DNA of 64,000 bases from Isoetes taiwanensis (GCA_021234155.1 JAJEKV010000032.1:1075617-1139616); one strand, 5' to 3'. Positions 25,258-36,992 are shown, numbered from the stretch's first letter. The notes: generated by a model from the sequence alone, not told the origin. Numbers and translations are program-made.

Positions 25258-25908
25258 ATGATGAAACACCCTAGCACCGGGAAGAAAAAGGCTACTTGTC
25301 TTTATAATACTATTGGATATTGGAGAAGAGTACTAGACTCTTTTACAAATGTAGACATTACATACCGGTCCTTTAAAAGATGGTTTCTACCATCACGATG
25401 GAAAGGTGAAAGCTTTGATAGCTGTGAAATTGGAGAATTCAGGAAAAGGCAAGATCCTTTACCTGCATGGCATGTTGGTAGCAAAGCATCTAGACCTAAA
25501 TGGCATGACTTGCCAGAATGGGAAGTAAGTGAGGACATAAAAAAAGGATGCTTTGTCCTTGTCAGACCTAGCGATCCTGACATATATCCTGTATGGCTAG
25601 GGGAAGCACTCTCAGACCCGCTTCCAGATGAAAATTCAAAGGACCCAAATAAGTATTGGTTCATGGTTCAATACTGGACACCACGAGGCACTAGAAAGAA
25701 AGAAACTGATGAAAAGGCATTGTATGAGAATTGTTGGAGTAAACAATGGGTGAGAAATCCATCGGATCCTCAAGGCAGCGAACTAACAAGTTGTATCTTG
25801 TTCTCGTATCAACCTTGGGGAGGTAAAGACATTTCAAAACTGAATGCACACAAGATACCAAAGAAGAATGCCGAGAAAGCAAAGTGGAACTTGAAGCTTG
25901 TGGGTTGA
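25258..25908 (+). CDS. C-terminal module of the GHTHEDID protein (216-residue open frame)
   Basis: This frame is the intact tail of the transposase-like gene. It begins just after a stop and is preceded in sequence by the GHTHEDID block. Its middle reads KKGCFVLVRPSDPDIYPVWL and GEALSDP, followed by WFMVQYWTPRGTRKK. This resembles a small beta-barrel chromatin-reader fold of BAH or chromo-like type, as seen at the end of relatives of this family. The last ~30 residues are Lys-rich. The ATG at 25258 is probably internal to the original protein. Function is inferred only. Confidence 0.5.
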   Translation: MMKHPSTGKKKATCLYNTIGYWRRVLDSFTNVDITYRSFKRWFLPSRWKGESFDSCEIGEFRKRQDPLPAWHVGSKASRPKWHDLPEWEVSEDIKKGCFVLVRPSDPDIYPVWLGEALSDPLPDENSKDPNKYWFMVQYWTPRGTRKKETDEKALYENCWSKQWVRNPSDPQGSELTSCILFSYQPWGGKDISKLNAHKIPKKNAEKAKWNLKLVG

Positions 25909-26964
25909 ATTATGGACAAAGTTATTATTTAATGTAGTTGTGTTTATTTTGTTTTATCTCTGATTGTCTAGTATCATCATTCCTCATAAAGTTTTTCCCT
26001 TGAAAAACTTTCGAGGCAGGGGTTTTTTAATCCTAGTAGTAATGATTGTACTAGCCCATTGTATGGGTTCCATGACCTATTGGTCTCGTAGATGTTAAAA
26101 ATCTATTACGTTCTATTTAATTGTAATTCAATTTCAATTCAAACTTTGTGTATTTGTATTAACAAATGGAACTTAATATATGCTCTTCAATTTCTCAATT
26201 TTATGCATTGTTCTCAAATTAATGAAATAGTGCTTAGCTTTTTTGCTGCATATCTTCCAGAAGCAAAATAGGGTCTCGAGAAGAATGATTACCGGAATCG
26301 AAGCTTGAAGCAAAGAATCCGAAGCTTCAATGATCACAACCCATCTTCATCTACTCGCTTTTCAGTTCATTCCCACGCCCTTTTTCCCTCCTTTTCCATT
26401 TCAAAAATAATCAAGATTTGCCTTTCTTTGCAAAAGCTTCGAAGAAGATTTGCTTCCTGATCAAAAGCTTGAAGATTCACTTACGGATCAAATTCTTGAG
26501 CGCTATTCAACTTTGTTGTTCAACCTGCAATCCAGACACGCAAATCCGACTTGCCGACACAAAATCCGACTTGCTTAGCCCCGCAACCGACTTGCTTTTT
26601 CGCGGATTAAGCAATCCCACCGCACCAAAGCCTATTCAAAAGCCTATTCGAACCAAAGCTTCAAAGCCTATTCAACCAATTTCTTCAACGTTGTTGCCGT
26701 TGCTTCAACCTCCAATCAAGGTTGCTTCGACACATCCCTTAAGCAATCCGACCCTTAACGATTCCACTCCGGCCTTTTTTTTGGCGCCCTAAATTTTAGG
26801 CACGGAAGCACCGTGATTGGATCCGAGCTTAGATGTCTTATTTTCTCAAGGGGTTTCCCAAAGAAAATAAGACTACTGAGTTGTACTTTTGAGACATGTC
26901 TTATAAATTGCAAAGTGGAAAAAACCAGCCTATCTTATATGCTTATGTGGCCCAATAATATGTT
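25909..26964. other. Right non-coding end of the transposon
   Basis: There is no recognised gene. A Pro/Thr-rich plus-strand frame at 26418-26792 with repeated KPIQ has no family resemblance. The GACATGTCTTAT motif at 26892-26904 mirrors the left-end palindrome. Confidence 0.4.
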
Positions 26965-27000
26965 GATAAATATAAGATACCAGTGTCGTGGAAAAGGGCC
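26965..27000. repeat. Right terminal inverted repeat
   Basis: This is the inverted partner of 14637-14672, and TTA follows at 27001-27003. Confidence 0.75.
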
Positions 27001-27709
27001 TTAGATGCCATAGAATATATCCGACCTCGTGATGCAAATTAAAATCTACTAAAATCTGGTAATAATTCCCATAACATTTGGGATAAATAGTTTTTTCTTT
27101 AAAATAATATCTATTTATCCATCTCGAAGGCTCACATTTACATGCACAGCCTGATGCCTGGCATGTTATATTTTTGGAACTTCCATTTTTTACGGCTCCT
27201 CCTCTTGGCAGACTCGTGTGCTCTTCACCACCATGGCTAAAAGATCTTGCACCTGTCGTTCGCTAGTGGCTCGCCCTTCGCGGTGCCCAGTTCATGTCCC
27301 TTTTCTTCTTTTCTATATTTTTATCTTATCACGCAAAATGCATGACGTGTTTGTTTGATACAAAATCAGGTACAAAACCTTTGGATTTGTGTACCGTGGT
27401 AGCCACAATATCCCCATCAATGAAGACCTCAAATCGGTTGTTAAGGTGGGTCCTCCATATTCTGGCGCAATCTAGAATGCAATTCATGGTAATAGTAGAT
27501 CAGAAAATCAGTATTTACCTTGACCTAAACACCATTCTTGCTTCATTTGGACGATAAACTAAAGCTCATATATCGCACAATGTAACAAAATTATCTGTGC
27601 ATGGACGAATGGCTGAACTGAAGATTTTAACTTCTTGTACCCGGCGGAACAGTGGTATGGTCTTTTGAATCGGGAAAGAAACTGAGGCTAAATAAGTCAA
27701 GAAAGCTTC
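27001..27709. other. Upstream region of the MTP gene
   Basis: The stretch contains no recognised gene. A 41-codon frame from the ATG at 27234 starts MAKRSCTCRSLVARPS, with no match. The presumed MTP promoter and leader lie here and now abut the transposon end. Confidence 0.4.
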
Positions 27710-29679
27710 ATGGAAGAGGACTTGGGTTCTTTTCACCGTGAAGAGACAGAATCCTTGCTTCAGACACGCAGTATAGAGATGCTATCAAAATGTGACGTGG
27801 GTTGCTCTCAGGAAGGTACATGGCGCTTGAATTTCCACCAGAACCCAAGACAAACATCAATTCCGATTTCTGGATCCCCCAGGAACAGTCTGCAGGGTTG
27901 CCTCAAAAGATCATGTGAGTTTTTTTGTGTTTACCGAGAATCATGCATCATGCATGATAACATGCATCATGTTCTGACTAATGCCCTGAGCAGTTACGGA
28001 TGTAGAACTATTCTATCAGCAACAGAAGCAAATGCTTGAAGGATTCTCTGAAATGGACAACCTAGCTGACTCTGGGAGTTTAGGTGAATGTATGGTATGT
28101 CAAGTCCCTGTTTTTGTGGTGGCCAATTCTTTGGTTAAGTCTGATTGGTGGTTGTGAACAAGTGTTGTTAACATTATTTTTTGTTTTCCAGGGAAGGAAG
28201 GATAGTAGAGTGGGTGAATTTTATGCTATCCAAATATCAAATTTGGCAAATCTTTTCCTATTTGCTGCCAAGGTGTATGCCTCAATCAGGAGCAAGTCAT
28301 TGGCCATAATTAAGCAACGCTTAGATTCACTTCTGGATTTATTGTCGGGTCTGATCTTATGGTTTGCAGATTTCTCAATGCAAAGACCAAACCCCTACCT
28401 CTACCCCATTGGCAAGAAAAGGATGCAACCACTGGTTAGTATTATGTTGCCATCTCACCTTAAACTGGCATTCTTTTAAAGAATCTCAGGAAAATGGTGT
28501 ATAGTTGAGAATGAAGCACTGGCACATTATGTTGCACGTCGTTGAGTTTCGGATAGGGTTTTGCTTATATTCTGTATGAACTTGTGCATTTTGTGCCTGC
28601 AGGGAATATTAGTGTTTTCATCGGTGATGGCTACATTAGGACTTCAAATATTGCTGGAATCCGCTCAGATACTCATATCTAAGGTAAGTCTATATGTTGA
28701 GTTTAACATTTGGCAAAATATTTAGGCACTATACTAGGTTTGGCAAATGGGACCGTTTAAGGAAGTGCCAAAGAGGCTCAGCTTTTGTAGTAACTCCAAT
28801 TCCATTTATTAAATTCCGCCTAGGATTTTACTTGTCTAAGTACGTCCATCTCTTGTTTCTGCATCTCCAGCTCCAGGCTACAAGGGGATACTATTTTTTC
28901 TGACAAGCCCTATATGTATATATGACTGTTATGCAAAGATAGAAAGGCATGGTCTTTGTAGGCTGGACATTTTTGGACTGTGAACATGAGAGCTTCCTTC
29001 TATCATGCTTACGCTTCATACATGCAGGACCATGATTTGGCTCTCGAAGGTGAAAAGGAAAATGGGTGATTGGCATTATGGTGTCAGTTACCATTGTGAA
29101 GTTTCTACTTATGATCTATTGCCTAACTTTTTAAGAATGAGATAGTTTTAGCTTATGCACAAGATCACTTTTTGACGGATAACAAATATGATTGGCCTAT
29201 TAGCAGCTGTGCTTACTAACGAGTTTGCATGGTGGATAGATCCAGCTGGGGCCATTGTGGTGAGTCTCTTAAAGTTTTGGGAACTACAAATCTAAACTAT
29301 ATTTGATTAAGTGGCTTATGGTGGTATTGTAGTTGGCTATTTTACACGATAAGGACATGGTCTAAAAACAGTGCTTGAGAATGTCAATTCCTTGGTTGGG
29401 AAGACAGCTTCACCGGATTACCTGCAGAAGATAACCTTTCTTTGTTGGAATCACCACAAAGACATTCTTCAAATTGACACGGTGAGGGCATACACATTTG
29501 GCTCACATTACTTTGCTGAAGTGGATATAGTGTTACCAAGGGAAATGCCTTTGGAGAAAGCTCATGACATTGGCGAATCTCTTCAAAACAAGCTGGAAAG
29601 CTTGCCTGACATAGAAAGAGCTTTTGTCCACTTAGATTATGAGGTTTCACATCGGCCAGAGCATGCTCCAAAACAGTAA
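27710..29679 (+). pseudogene. Metal tolerance protein (Mn-type cation diffusion facilitator), six exons with late indels
   Basis: The family exports or sequesters Mn2+ by proton antiport at the vacuole, Golgi or prevacuole. Exons: 27710-27914, 27994-28094, 28192-28434, 28603-28683, 29028-29259 and 29333-29679. The first four join in phase. Visible motifs are TWRLNF and FYQQQKQMLEGFSEMD of the N domain, FLFAAKVYASIRSKSLAI, LDSLLDLLSG with the Mn-type DxxxD, YPIGKKRMQPLGILVFSSVM, and the C-terminal domain [18 protein letters not shown] to [10 protein letters not shown]. The expected length of ~400 residues is kept. Exon 5 needs about four single-base corrections and exon 6 two, most in A or T runs, to read through. 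DHF-D of the second metal site lies at one of them. This is either a recent pseudogene or an intact gene with assembly errors. Confidence 0.85.
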
Positions 29680-30368
29680 TAATATCTAAACATTTAAGGG
29701 GAATGGGTGCATTAAACAATGCAGTGGTTCCTTTTGGTGCATAATAGCTAGATAAGAGCTTTTTTACAGTTGATTTTTATATATGTAGTCTTTCTGGAGT
29801 GTTCACCAGGATATTCTACATCATGATTGTGTTTATAATTTTTCTGGCATGTTTAGCATCATTTATAGGCATGTGTAATATCAGAGCTGCTTTCTAGATT
29901 ACTTTCTGCAGATTACAACATCTTCGGATAACGTGGTTATTTTTTTGTATGGGAGCCTTTTCCCCAAAAGTGTAAGGGCAGTAAGATGTTATGTGCTTCC
30001 GGATAATGAATATCGTCATTCACCTAGTTTAGTCTTTGTGTATCTATGTGATCTTTTAATTTTGCGTAGGATACTTGGGTTCTTTACAAGAGCAGTAGAG
30101 TGGATGTTCTACCAAATTTGGGACATAAGGCTTGATATCTGGAAATTGATTGTCAATATTGATTGAATGAGTGCATAAATGAAATGTCAAATTCAAGTTC
30201 CACATAATAACGAGAATTAACTTTGGCAAATGTCTATTGAAGTTGTAATACTATCGTCTGAGTGTCTCGTAAAACGAAAATAAGAATAAATCTACTCTCT
30301 CCTCTTGGTTGACGGGTTTTTGTTGCTGCACTGCTTGAACTATTGATCATGGTGTGGTTCTTAGTCAT

Positions 30369-30563
30369 CATGATGTGGTTCTTAGCCATCATCACCTCCA
30401 TTGGATTGTTTATGAAGGTAAACAATAGGTGCTCTAGTAAAGATCATTTTGCCACGTGGCAAAATCATGATGTGGTTCTTAGCCATCATCACCTCCATTG
30501 GATTGTTTATGAAGGTAAACAATAGGTGCTCTAGTAAAGATCATTTTGCCACGTGGCAAAGTT
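30369..30563. repeat. 97-bp tandem duplication carrying palindromic G-boxes
   Basis: Two nearly identical copies each end in GCCACGTGGC, a 10-bp palindrome with the CACGTG G-box core, at 30451-30460 and 30548-30557. The near identity implies a recent duplication. Confidence 0.85.
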
Positions 30564-30828
30564 GTGAGATCATGCTGGCCATTCCAGCAAGTAAACAGGC
30601 TCACTTGTTTACTAGCTGGAGTGGCCCTTCTTAAATTAGTTTAGTACTAAAGCTGAAGAGAAGATCGAAAATTCAATACAAGTGATTGTCGTTTGTAACA
30701 AAACTTGTGCCAATGCATTATACTGGAAATCTTTTGCATGCGTAAGGACTTGATTGAATGATGATAACTTATTTTGAGGCACCTCGAGACATAATAAATA
30801 TGCATGCTTAAATATTGTAAGGCGGAGC

Positions 30829-30868
30829 GGATTGGATTGGATTGGATTGGATTGGATTGGATTGGATT
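30829..30868. repeat. (GGATT)8 microsatellite
   Basis: Eight perfect pentanucleotide units. Confidence 0.95.
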
Positions 30869-32158
30869 GCATTGAATTTATTGTCTACGGATAACAATAG
30901 TCCTATGGGATCCAATCAAGAAGCACATCAAACATATTACTGTCAGGATTAAAATTTTCGAGTGAAAAACCTTGGCAGTAATAGGCATGCTGAGGAACTG
31001 TACAATGATGCATTATGATACATTCTAATTTCAATGCAATGTCTGAGGACATAGTTGCTTGTGCTCATCCATGATCTCCTAGAGTTAAGATTCCAGTAAC
31101 CCTACTAGTAACCCTACTAAAATCATGTCCATCAAAGACATGGAGTGGCTAGTTAAAAAAGCGGGATCAACTCAAAGATAGCGGACCTAGAGTGTGAGAT
31201 TCGTCCTCAATGGCTCCTTGTGAGCAACATTAACAAATCCAATCATCACACGCTTCCCGTGTCTATGTCTCTCACTTCTGAGGCAATGTGCACATGTACA
31301 AATTGAAGCTACCAATCTATGTGGGCAAATGTGTACATAGGTAGTGCTTTGGACCTCGTATAAGAATCAAGGTACGACCTCAGGTGATTGTTATCTCTTC
31401 AGTTTGTACATGTATGCCCCTGTGTTCCTGCATATTACTGAGAGAATTATTGAGCTCTTCTCTCCTTCCAACAGGTCTACAGGCACTGCGGGCCCATAGC
31501 CACAGTATAAGCAAGGTTGGGCAGGTAGTTATTGCCCACACTGACCACCTTTTGAAAGTAGACAATATAGTGGTCAAGTGCGGCCCTATGTAGAGGCAAA
31601 AACTCCACCAAATATTTTATATGGGCTGTGGATTTTACTCCACCTGATCATAAACTGTGTCAAGTCTCTATTACGAAGGCTCTTGAATTGGATATCAAAA
31701 TGGCATTTTTAGTCTCAGTAAAAGATCTTGCTCCGGTCTTTTGGGCAGTGCCGTTATCAAATCATTTTTTGAGATGATCTTCTAGATCTATTTCCGAAGT
31801 GGTTCGGGCATTATTCATGCAAAAAAGATCACAAAACTTCGTTATAATTCGATTCTTGGCATGAACCCTGGAAAACTCACTTTAACTTGAAATATCCCTT
31901 AAGCTTGGATATGAAAGCTTGGTATACAAAGACCAAAGAGACAATTTGACTACATGCAAAGGAGTTTAAGAGTGTCGCATCCTACCACCCTTGTTAATGT
32001 GGTGGGGGGAAATGGAGAAACTTTTAGTAGGTTGTTCGTGAGCTGCTCTACGAGCATGTTTCTTTCGAGGCCAAGCTTGCCTCTTTGTCTACTGTCTTTC
32101 TGGGGTCCCTTCATAGGGTTATGCTCTTTGGACAGTTGTCCTCAGGTGCATCTGTGCA

Positions 32159-33020
32159 TCAGAGTTGTATGCTCATGAGGGCTCTAATATTGTGTGTGTC
32201 TTTGTCTTCATTCCTGTAATAGTTTTTATAAAACCCATCACAAAAAGCAAAATGTGGCAACATGCTTAGACACCTCTCGAGATAGAAGGCTTTCTGCACG
32301 TGCTCCAGGTCATTCCGAGTGGTCAGGGATATCACTAATCCCCAGACTTTGGCCTTGTATAAAAGAACGAGCTCTATTAAAACCCTAAATAAGTGTGCCT
32401 GATGGGTCCAATCATACAATTTTGCCTTGTAATTGTTGTTCTGCATCACATATAGTGCCTTCCAGCCCGCTGTCATACGTAATCAAATGGAAGTGTCCTA
32501 GCATGTTGTGGAAGGAAACTCTATGTCCAAGTGGTGCTACCCCCATATTTATCCCCAAATAAGTGAAAGAGGGAAGCCTTAGTTGGCGCAAAGATGAGAC
32601 AAACAGTACCCTAGTCTTGGCCAGAGTAATCCGCATTCCAAAGTCAGTCCCGAGAAAGTATCAAAAAGCATCTCGATGGTGCTACATGTCATCTGGGGTG
32701 TAGGCTAAGAGGTTCACATCATCGGCATATCTAAGCTATCTAATTATCTAGTGCACAAGCTGAGCTCCATGTTCAACAAGTCACCTTTCCAATTGATGGC
32801 CAAACAACATTCGAGAGAGCGGGCATCCATGGCCCATGCTACTTGACAGTGTCAAACGACCTGAGCATATCTCATACAATCTTTATACTGTATTTTGCAA
32901 ATCCATAGGAGCCCCCAGCAGCCTCAATCCTTCCCACAGCTTTTCACAAGGCACAATGTCAAAGCCTTTGCAAAGTCAATCAACCAGCAATACAGGTCTT
33001 GTTGGCGATTCTTGCTATCG
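32159..33020 (-). mobile_element. LINE reverse-transcriptase fragment
   Basis: On the minus strand, from high to low coordinates, one reads YCWLIDFAKAFDIVPC, GHGCPLSRMLF and RYADDVNLLAYT. These are reverse-transcriptase motifs A, B and the YADD catalytic motif C. ITLAKTRVLF, FTYLGI and GWKALY follow, and then VLLYKAKVWG, as in the thumb of plant LINE proteins. Several stops interrupt the frame. No endonuclease domain or poly(A) tail was found, so this is an internal fragment of a dead copy. Confidence 0.75.
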
Positions 33021-34028
33021 TCAACCAAGGTCCATATTGTGAAGATATAGTCAATGGTAAAGATATGATTGAGAAAAGTCTAATTGTCAAATTTTGGGAT
33101 TGTTAAAGGATCAAAGCAAGCATCATCATAGACTAATCCAAGTGTTAAAGAAGACCCTAATTTAACGCAAATTTATAGATTTTGGCTGTTATGTCTCAAA
33201 GGATAACTTTATTTGTCATGTCAAAATTATTCAATCTTAGTTTTCGGGCATTTAGAAGCCCAAGCAAGTCCTTCCTTGCCACTTCAAAATGTAACGATAA
33301 GGTTATGTATGTAGGAAATATCGATAATATAAGATTGTCAATGGTTGAAGGTGTTTTGTTTGTATTGAAAATAATAGAAAGTTGACATGGCTGAGCTAGT
33401 TTGACTTGAGAAAATGGAATTGCTTATTTAGATGTTAGCCTTGTTAGATAAGTAGATCGTCAAGACAAACGTGGCAATTTCTTATTTTGGACAGCAAGCT
33501 GCGGAAGGTTGTTTCTTCAAAAAACATTCGGCCACATAGGTATGGTCTGGCACAGACCGCTTTTAGGGTCTTTAGAAGAGGTTTCTAAAACTTTCTAGGG
33601 TAAGTAAGAAAAGAAGAAAGGACTTCGGGTTTAAAGATTCCTTTGTGCATAAGGATCATTAAGATTCATGTGCTAAGGATAACTAAGATTCTCCTACAAT
33701 TTTGTTGCAAGCAACGTACGACGACATGGTTCATGTGTTTTCTTTCTATTTTAATTGATGCATTTTTCTTATGCAGGGCTATGGAGGTCTAAATATCTTA
33801 TAACATGACATAAGAGCTTTCTTGCACATCCTTTATACCAGGGCAGGGTTTTCTTTTAACGAGGCAAAAGAGTTTTCTTACACAAGAGGCAAAAGAAGAT
33901 TTTGACCTTGCAGTATATATTTCTAGGAAGCCTGCCCTTTATGAGATATGTTGCAGGATGAATAATAAATTGACTTATGTCCTTTGAAGAAAAACAATCT
34001 TTATAAATAGAGAGGCAATTTATTTACG
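33021..34028. other. Gene-free stretch
   Basis: I see no coding family, RNA gene or repeat here. Confidence 0.4.
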
Positions 34029-34031
34029 TCC

Positions 34032-34879
34032 TTACTTATAACATGGACCATCACATGAAAGAACTCCAAAAGACCATTCCACTATCTTTTGTTTGCTTGC
34101 CATGCTAACTTTATCAATAACACTAATGTATAGCTTGTCTCTAATAGACGTATCTGCTTCAATAATAGGACAATCTAATGGTATAACCTCACCAATTCTT
34201 TTCACTTGGCCCTCACCTTGCATGAGATCAAGTGTAGCCAGATCTTGAAGTGTGGCATGTTGTCCTTGTAATTTTTGCAATTGAGGTCATGGTGTTCTTA
34301 TTAGCAACAAATGTTCTTGGAATGTTGCCAATTTAGAGTAGCGAGGACCAAATGGAACACATGGAAGAATTTGTAGAACTACTTGAAAAACACTTGTTTT
34401 GAAATCAAATGATATAAGTTTGGTTCCATGGGAATTTAAGGCATAACACAAGTTCCCTATTACAATAGGTGATAGTAGATAATCTTGAACATGAGTGATC
34501 ACTGTGTCCCATTGATCTTCCTTGGAATCAAAGCACAATATGTCACAGTCATAACGAGGTGTAGATAAGATGAGCAAGACTTTATAACAAGAAGATGTTG
34601 AAGCGTCAATCCACATAGTGCATGGAATTTCAATGGAAGACAATATAATTTACCATCTAACAAAGATCTCATGGGGAAATATATGGCTCTCTCTTCACCT
34701 AAGATTGTGTGGATCTGAAGGTGCCGTGGGAACTTGCCAAAAGCAAGGCAAGGCTCCATAAACTCTGTCATCAATTTTGCACAAGATTTCCATTCCTTGC
34801 ATACACGTACAGCCTGTTGGAGGTCCTTGAGTGCCAACTTCTCCAATATCAATAGCAAGGTATGAGGAGGAAAATGCAT
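34032..34879 (-). pseudogene. F-box protein pseudogene
   Basis: The frame opens with ATG and an F-box immediately: FPPHTLLLILEKLALKDLQQ then AVRVCKEWKS, typical of the SKP1-binding module of SCF ubiquitin ligases. After ~90 residues the frame shifts near 34630 to one reading PCTMWIDASTSSCYKVLLI, CFDSKEDQWD and YALNSHGTKLISFDF, which suits the kelch/F-box-associated repeat region. A TGA at about 34272 interrupts this, and the same frame continues to 34032 (PLDCPIIEADTSIRDKLYIS). One frameshift plus one stop indicates a pseudogene. It appears intronless, as is common for this expanded family. Confidence 0.75.
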
Positions 34880-36786
34880 AACTTCTATGCTTGCAAGCCT
34901 TGGCTAGGCTATGGCTTTATAAAAAAGGTTTGATGCACTATGTTGACACGTATGTTAAAAGGTGGATAACGTGGCAGCAGAAAAAGGACGAGTTTGTCTT
35001 CATGTGCAAAATTTGTTTGCATCTGTACCAGACCCGGGAGGGGATCTGTCACTTATTTATTGACCAAAAAAAAGAAATAACACTTTTTTATGTGGAAGGC
35101 TTTTTATTTCTGGAGCAGAATTGAGTCAGTTGGATACGAAGAAAGAAAACTGTGACGAGCATGTAACTTTCTTAAAAAGGGGCCAGAAAAAAGTTCTGTC
35201 ACGAGGCTATGGTGTTTATCCATTACTCTACACTATAGGCAAAAATGCGGATTAAATAAAATAAGGAAAAGAAAGCGGTGTTGTTAGATGGGCGCAAGGG
35301 CAAGGGGAGCCATAGTGGCCTGCAGAACGCTGATCCAAGTATGAGCCTTTCTCATTTCAACAAGCTCAAGACGAGGGCCGCACCACCATTTTCTTTCTTC
35401 AAATGCCACCACCAATAATCTTACTCTTTCCTCCTCCATTCCTTAGCCCCATTTGCCTCCCCAATATTTTCCCTCTTATATATAACTCCTCCTTCTAACA
35501 CCGCCAAAATCCTCTTTCTCATTCTTGCCCGTGAGTCGTGACCCCCCTGACACTTCTCTTCTTCCTTGTGACCTCCCTTTACTTAGTTCCTTCTGTCATT
35601 TTAAAATTTAGTATTGTATTCCCTTCAGCCATCCTTTATATCTCCTATGTCGCCACTCAACCTGTAAAGCCAGGGAACTCTCAGCTCTATACAGTTGCTT
35701 TTAGTTCTTTCCTATTGTTGCCATGTAGTGCAGGCATGCATGCTTCCCAGAAAAACAGATTGGTGTCTGCGAAATATAGCCAGCGCGGCAGTATTCAGCA
35801 TGCAAATGTAATTAGCTCGTTGTCTCACATTATAATATTGCTAGGATAGCCATTCAAATTTGATGCTGGCTTTGCAAGGTGCCACTGGCATTGAAGACGA
35901 TGGTATAACCTTCCAGCTGGTATGTTGAGTTGGACAGGGACATGCAGGAATGATTTCAAGTATTCAGCATGAACAAAAGTTTGGTTGATTGCACCTAAGA
36001 GTACGAGGCTATTAATTTGAATATATTATGCTAAGTTTTGAACAAAACTAAGGGGGTGCAAATGTGACACGGTTTTCCTAATCCAATTATTCAACTCTCA
36101 AGTATGCAAATGTGAAATCCTAGATTGCTTTTATTGCAAGGGTCCTTCTCTAGCTAAATTGCAGCCATAAGATGAAATTATATTCCATGGCATGTGCCAA
36201 GGATGAGATCTAGGTCAAGTGGGGTTAAATGGTGGTGTGGCTCTATAATTTAGGGTGTTGACGGCCTTATGAAACCCAGGGAATACAAGTTTGACCACCT
36301 GCTGTAGAATATAAAGGACATACTAAAGTGTTCTCTTACTGGCCACGTCCATAGCCGTTCAATTTTAAAATAACAGAAGCATCAGAAGATCCCCACCTAC
36401 CCTCCAAACACGGAGCGCAGATATAACATGGTCGGGGATTTAAACCCCATGTGCCAAGCACAGTTCCAAAACAATTTGGCGTCATGCATGTGCAGAATCA
36501 AACTCAATCACAAATTGCAAACAACTTTTCATTTCATCTCCTCTTTCTTAATGAAAGAGACAACCAATGTAGCAACTCGTCATGCCCTCACTCAAGCTCT
36601 ATGTTGCATCAATGAGAAGGTCTCACAATACTCTTGGTGTTTGCAGGGCAAAAGTATGCTGGTGGGGTACAAAAGCAGGCATCCGAACACATGCTGACAG
36701 CACTCATATAGCACCTCGTGTGGCAGCTTGGTACTTATAGGGGGCATGAGTATGTTGAATATGACGAGAGAACAAGTAAGAATTGG
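34880..36786. other. Gene-free stretch with a possible promoter
   Basis: TATATATAA at 35477-35485 is followed by a C/T-rich leader-like stretch. A short frame from an ATG near 35737 (HASQKNRLVSAKYSQRGS) ends at a GTAATT donor-like site. No further exon was recognised, so I do not call a gene. The remainder shows nothing. Confidence 0.3.
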
Positions 36787-36992
36787 TGTGATGTAAATTG
36801 TATTGTACTTCTACCTTTAGATTATATTAAATAATAGGGAAGAAATGACATGTCATAAATGATGACATGGCAAAATGATGACTCAAAGAGAAGTTGGAAT
36901 GGGAAAAAAAAAAACTATAACGTGAGAAGGGGGAAGCACAGAAGAAGAAGAAGAGCACTGAGTAGCAACAAAATTTAGAAGAAGCGATCACA
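36787..36992 (+). mobile_element. Isolated LTR of the Gypsy family found at 55951-56159
   Basis: The sequence begins TGTGATGTAAATTG and ends AGCGATCACA. It matches the Gypsy 3' LTR at 55951-56159 almost throughout (206 versus 209 bp). No primer-binding site follows, and the flanking pentamers (36782-36786 and 36993-36997) do not match, so it is a solo LTR that has lost its duplication or a displaced 5' LTR. Confidence 0.75.

Larger units (their letters stand above)
14637..27000. mobile_element. 12.4-kb DNA transposon, TTA target duplication, GHTHEDID transposase
   Basis: The left end reads GGCCCTTTTTCCACGGCAGT and the right end, reverse-complemented, reads GGCCCTTTTCCACGACACTG. Both are flanked by TTA (14634-14636 and 27001-27003). 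Inside each end lies the same order of motifs: a second TTTTCCAC block and a GACATGTCTTAT palindrome. The GG start and TTA duplication resemble PIF/Harbinger, but the coding content differs. The plus strand carries a decayed transposase with GHTHEDID (22972-25908). The minus strand carries a large unrecognised protein (16530-19503) and an FCP1-like HAD domain (15313-16343). The element inserted between the unassigned small genes and the MTP gene. Multiple frameshifts indicate that this copy is inactive. Confidence 0.8.
29680..32158. other. Gene-free stretch with two repeats
   Basis: There is no recognised gene. It contains a 97-bp tandem duplication (30369-30563) and a (GGATT)8 microsatellite (30829-30868). 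The rest is unremarkable. Confidence 0.45.

Noticed and set aside
26418-26792. Pro/Thr-rich 124-codon plus-strand frame
   Set aside because: Low-complexity, no family resemblance, located in the non-coding right end of the transposon.
30636-30872. 78-codon minus-strand frame beginning with repeated SNPIQ
   Set aside because: It is a translation of the GGATT microsatellite.
35477-35820. TATA box plus short first exon
   Set aside because: No second exon or family match; kept only as a note in the gene-free stretch.
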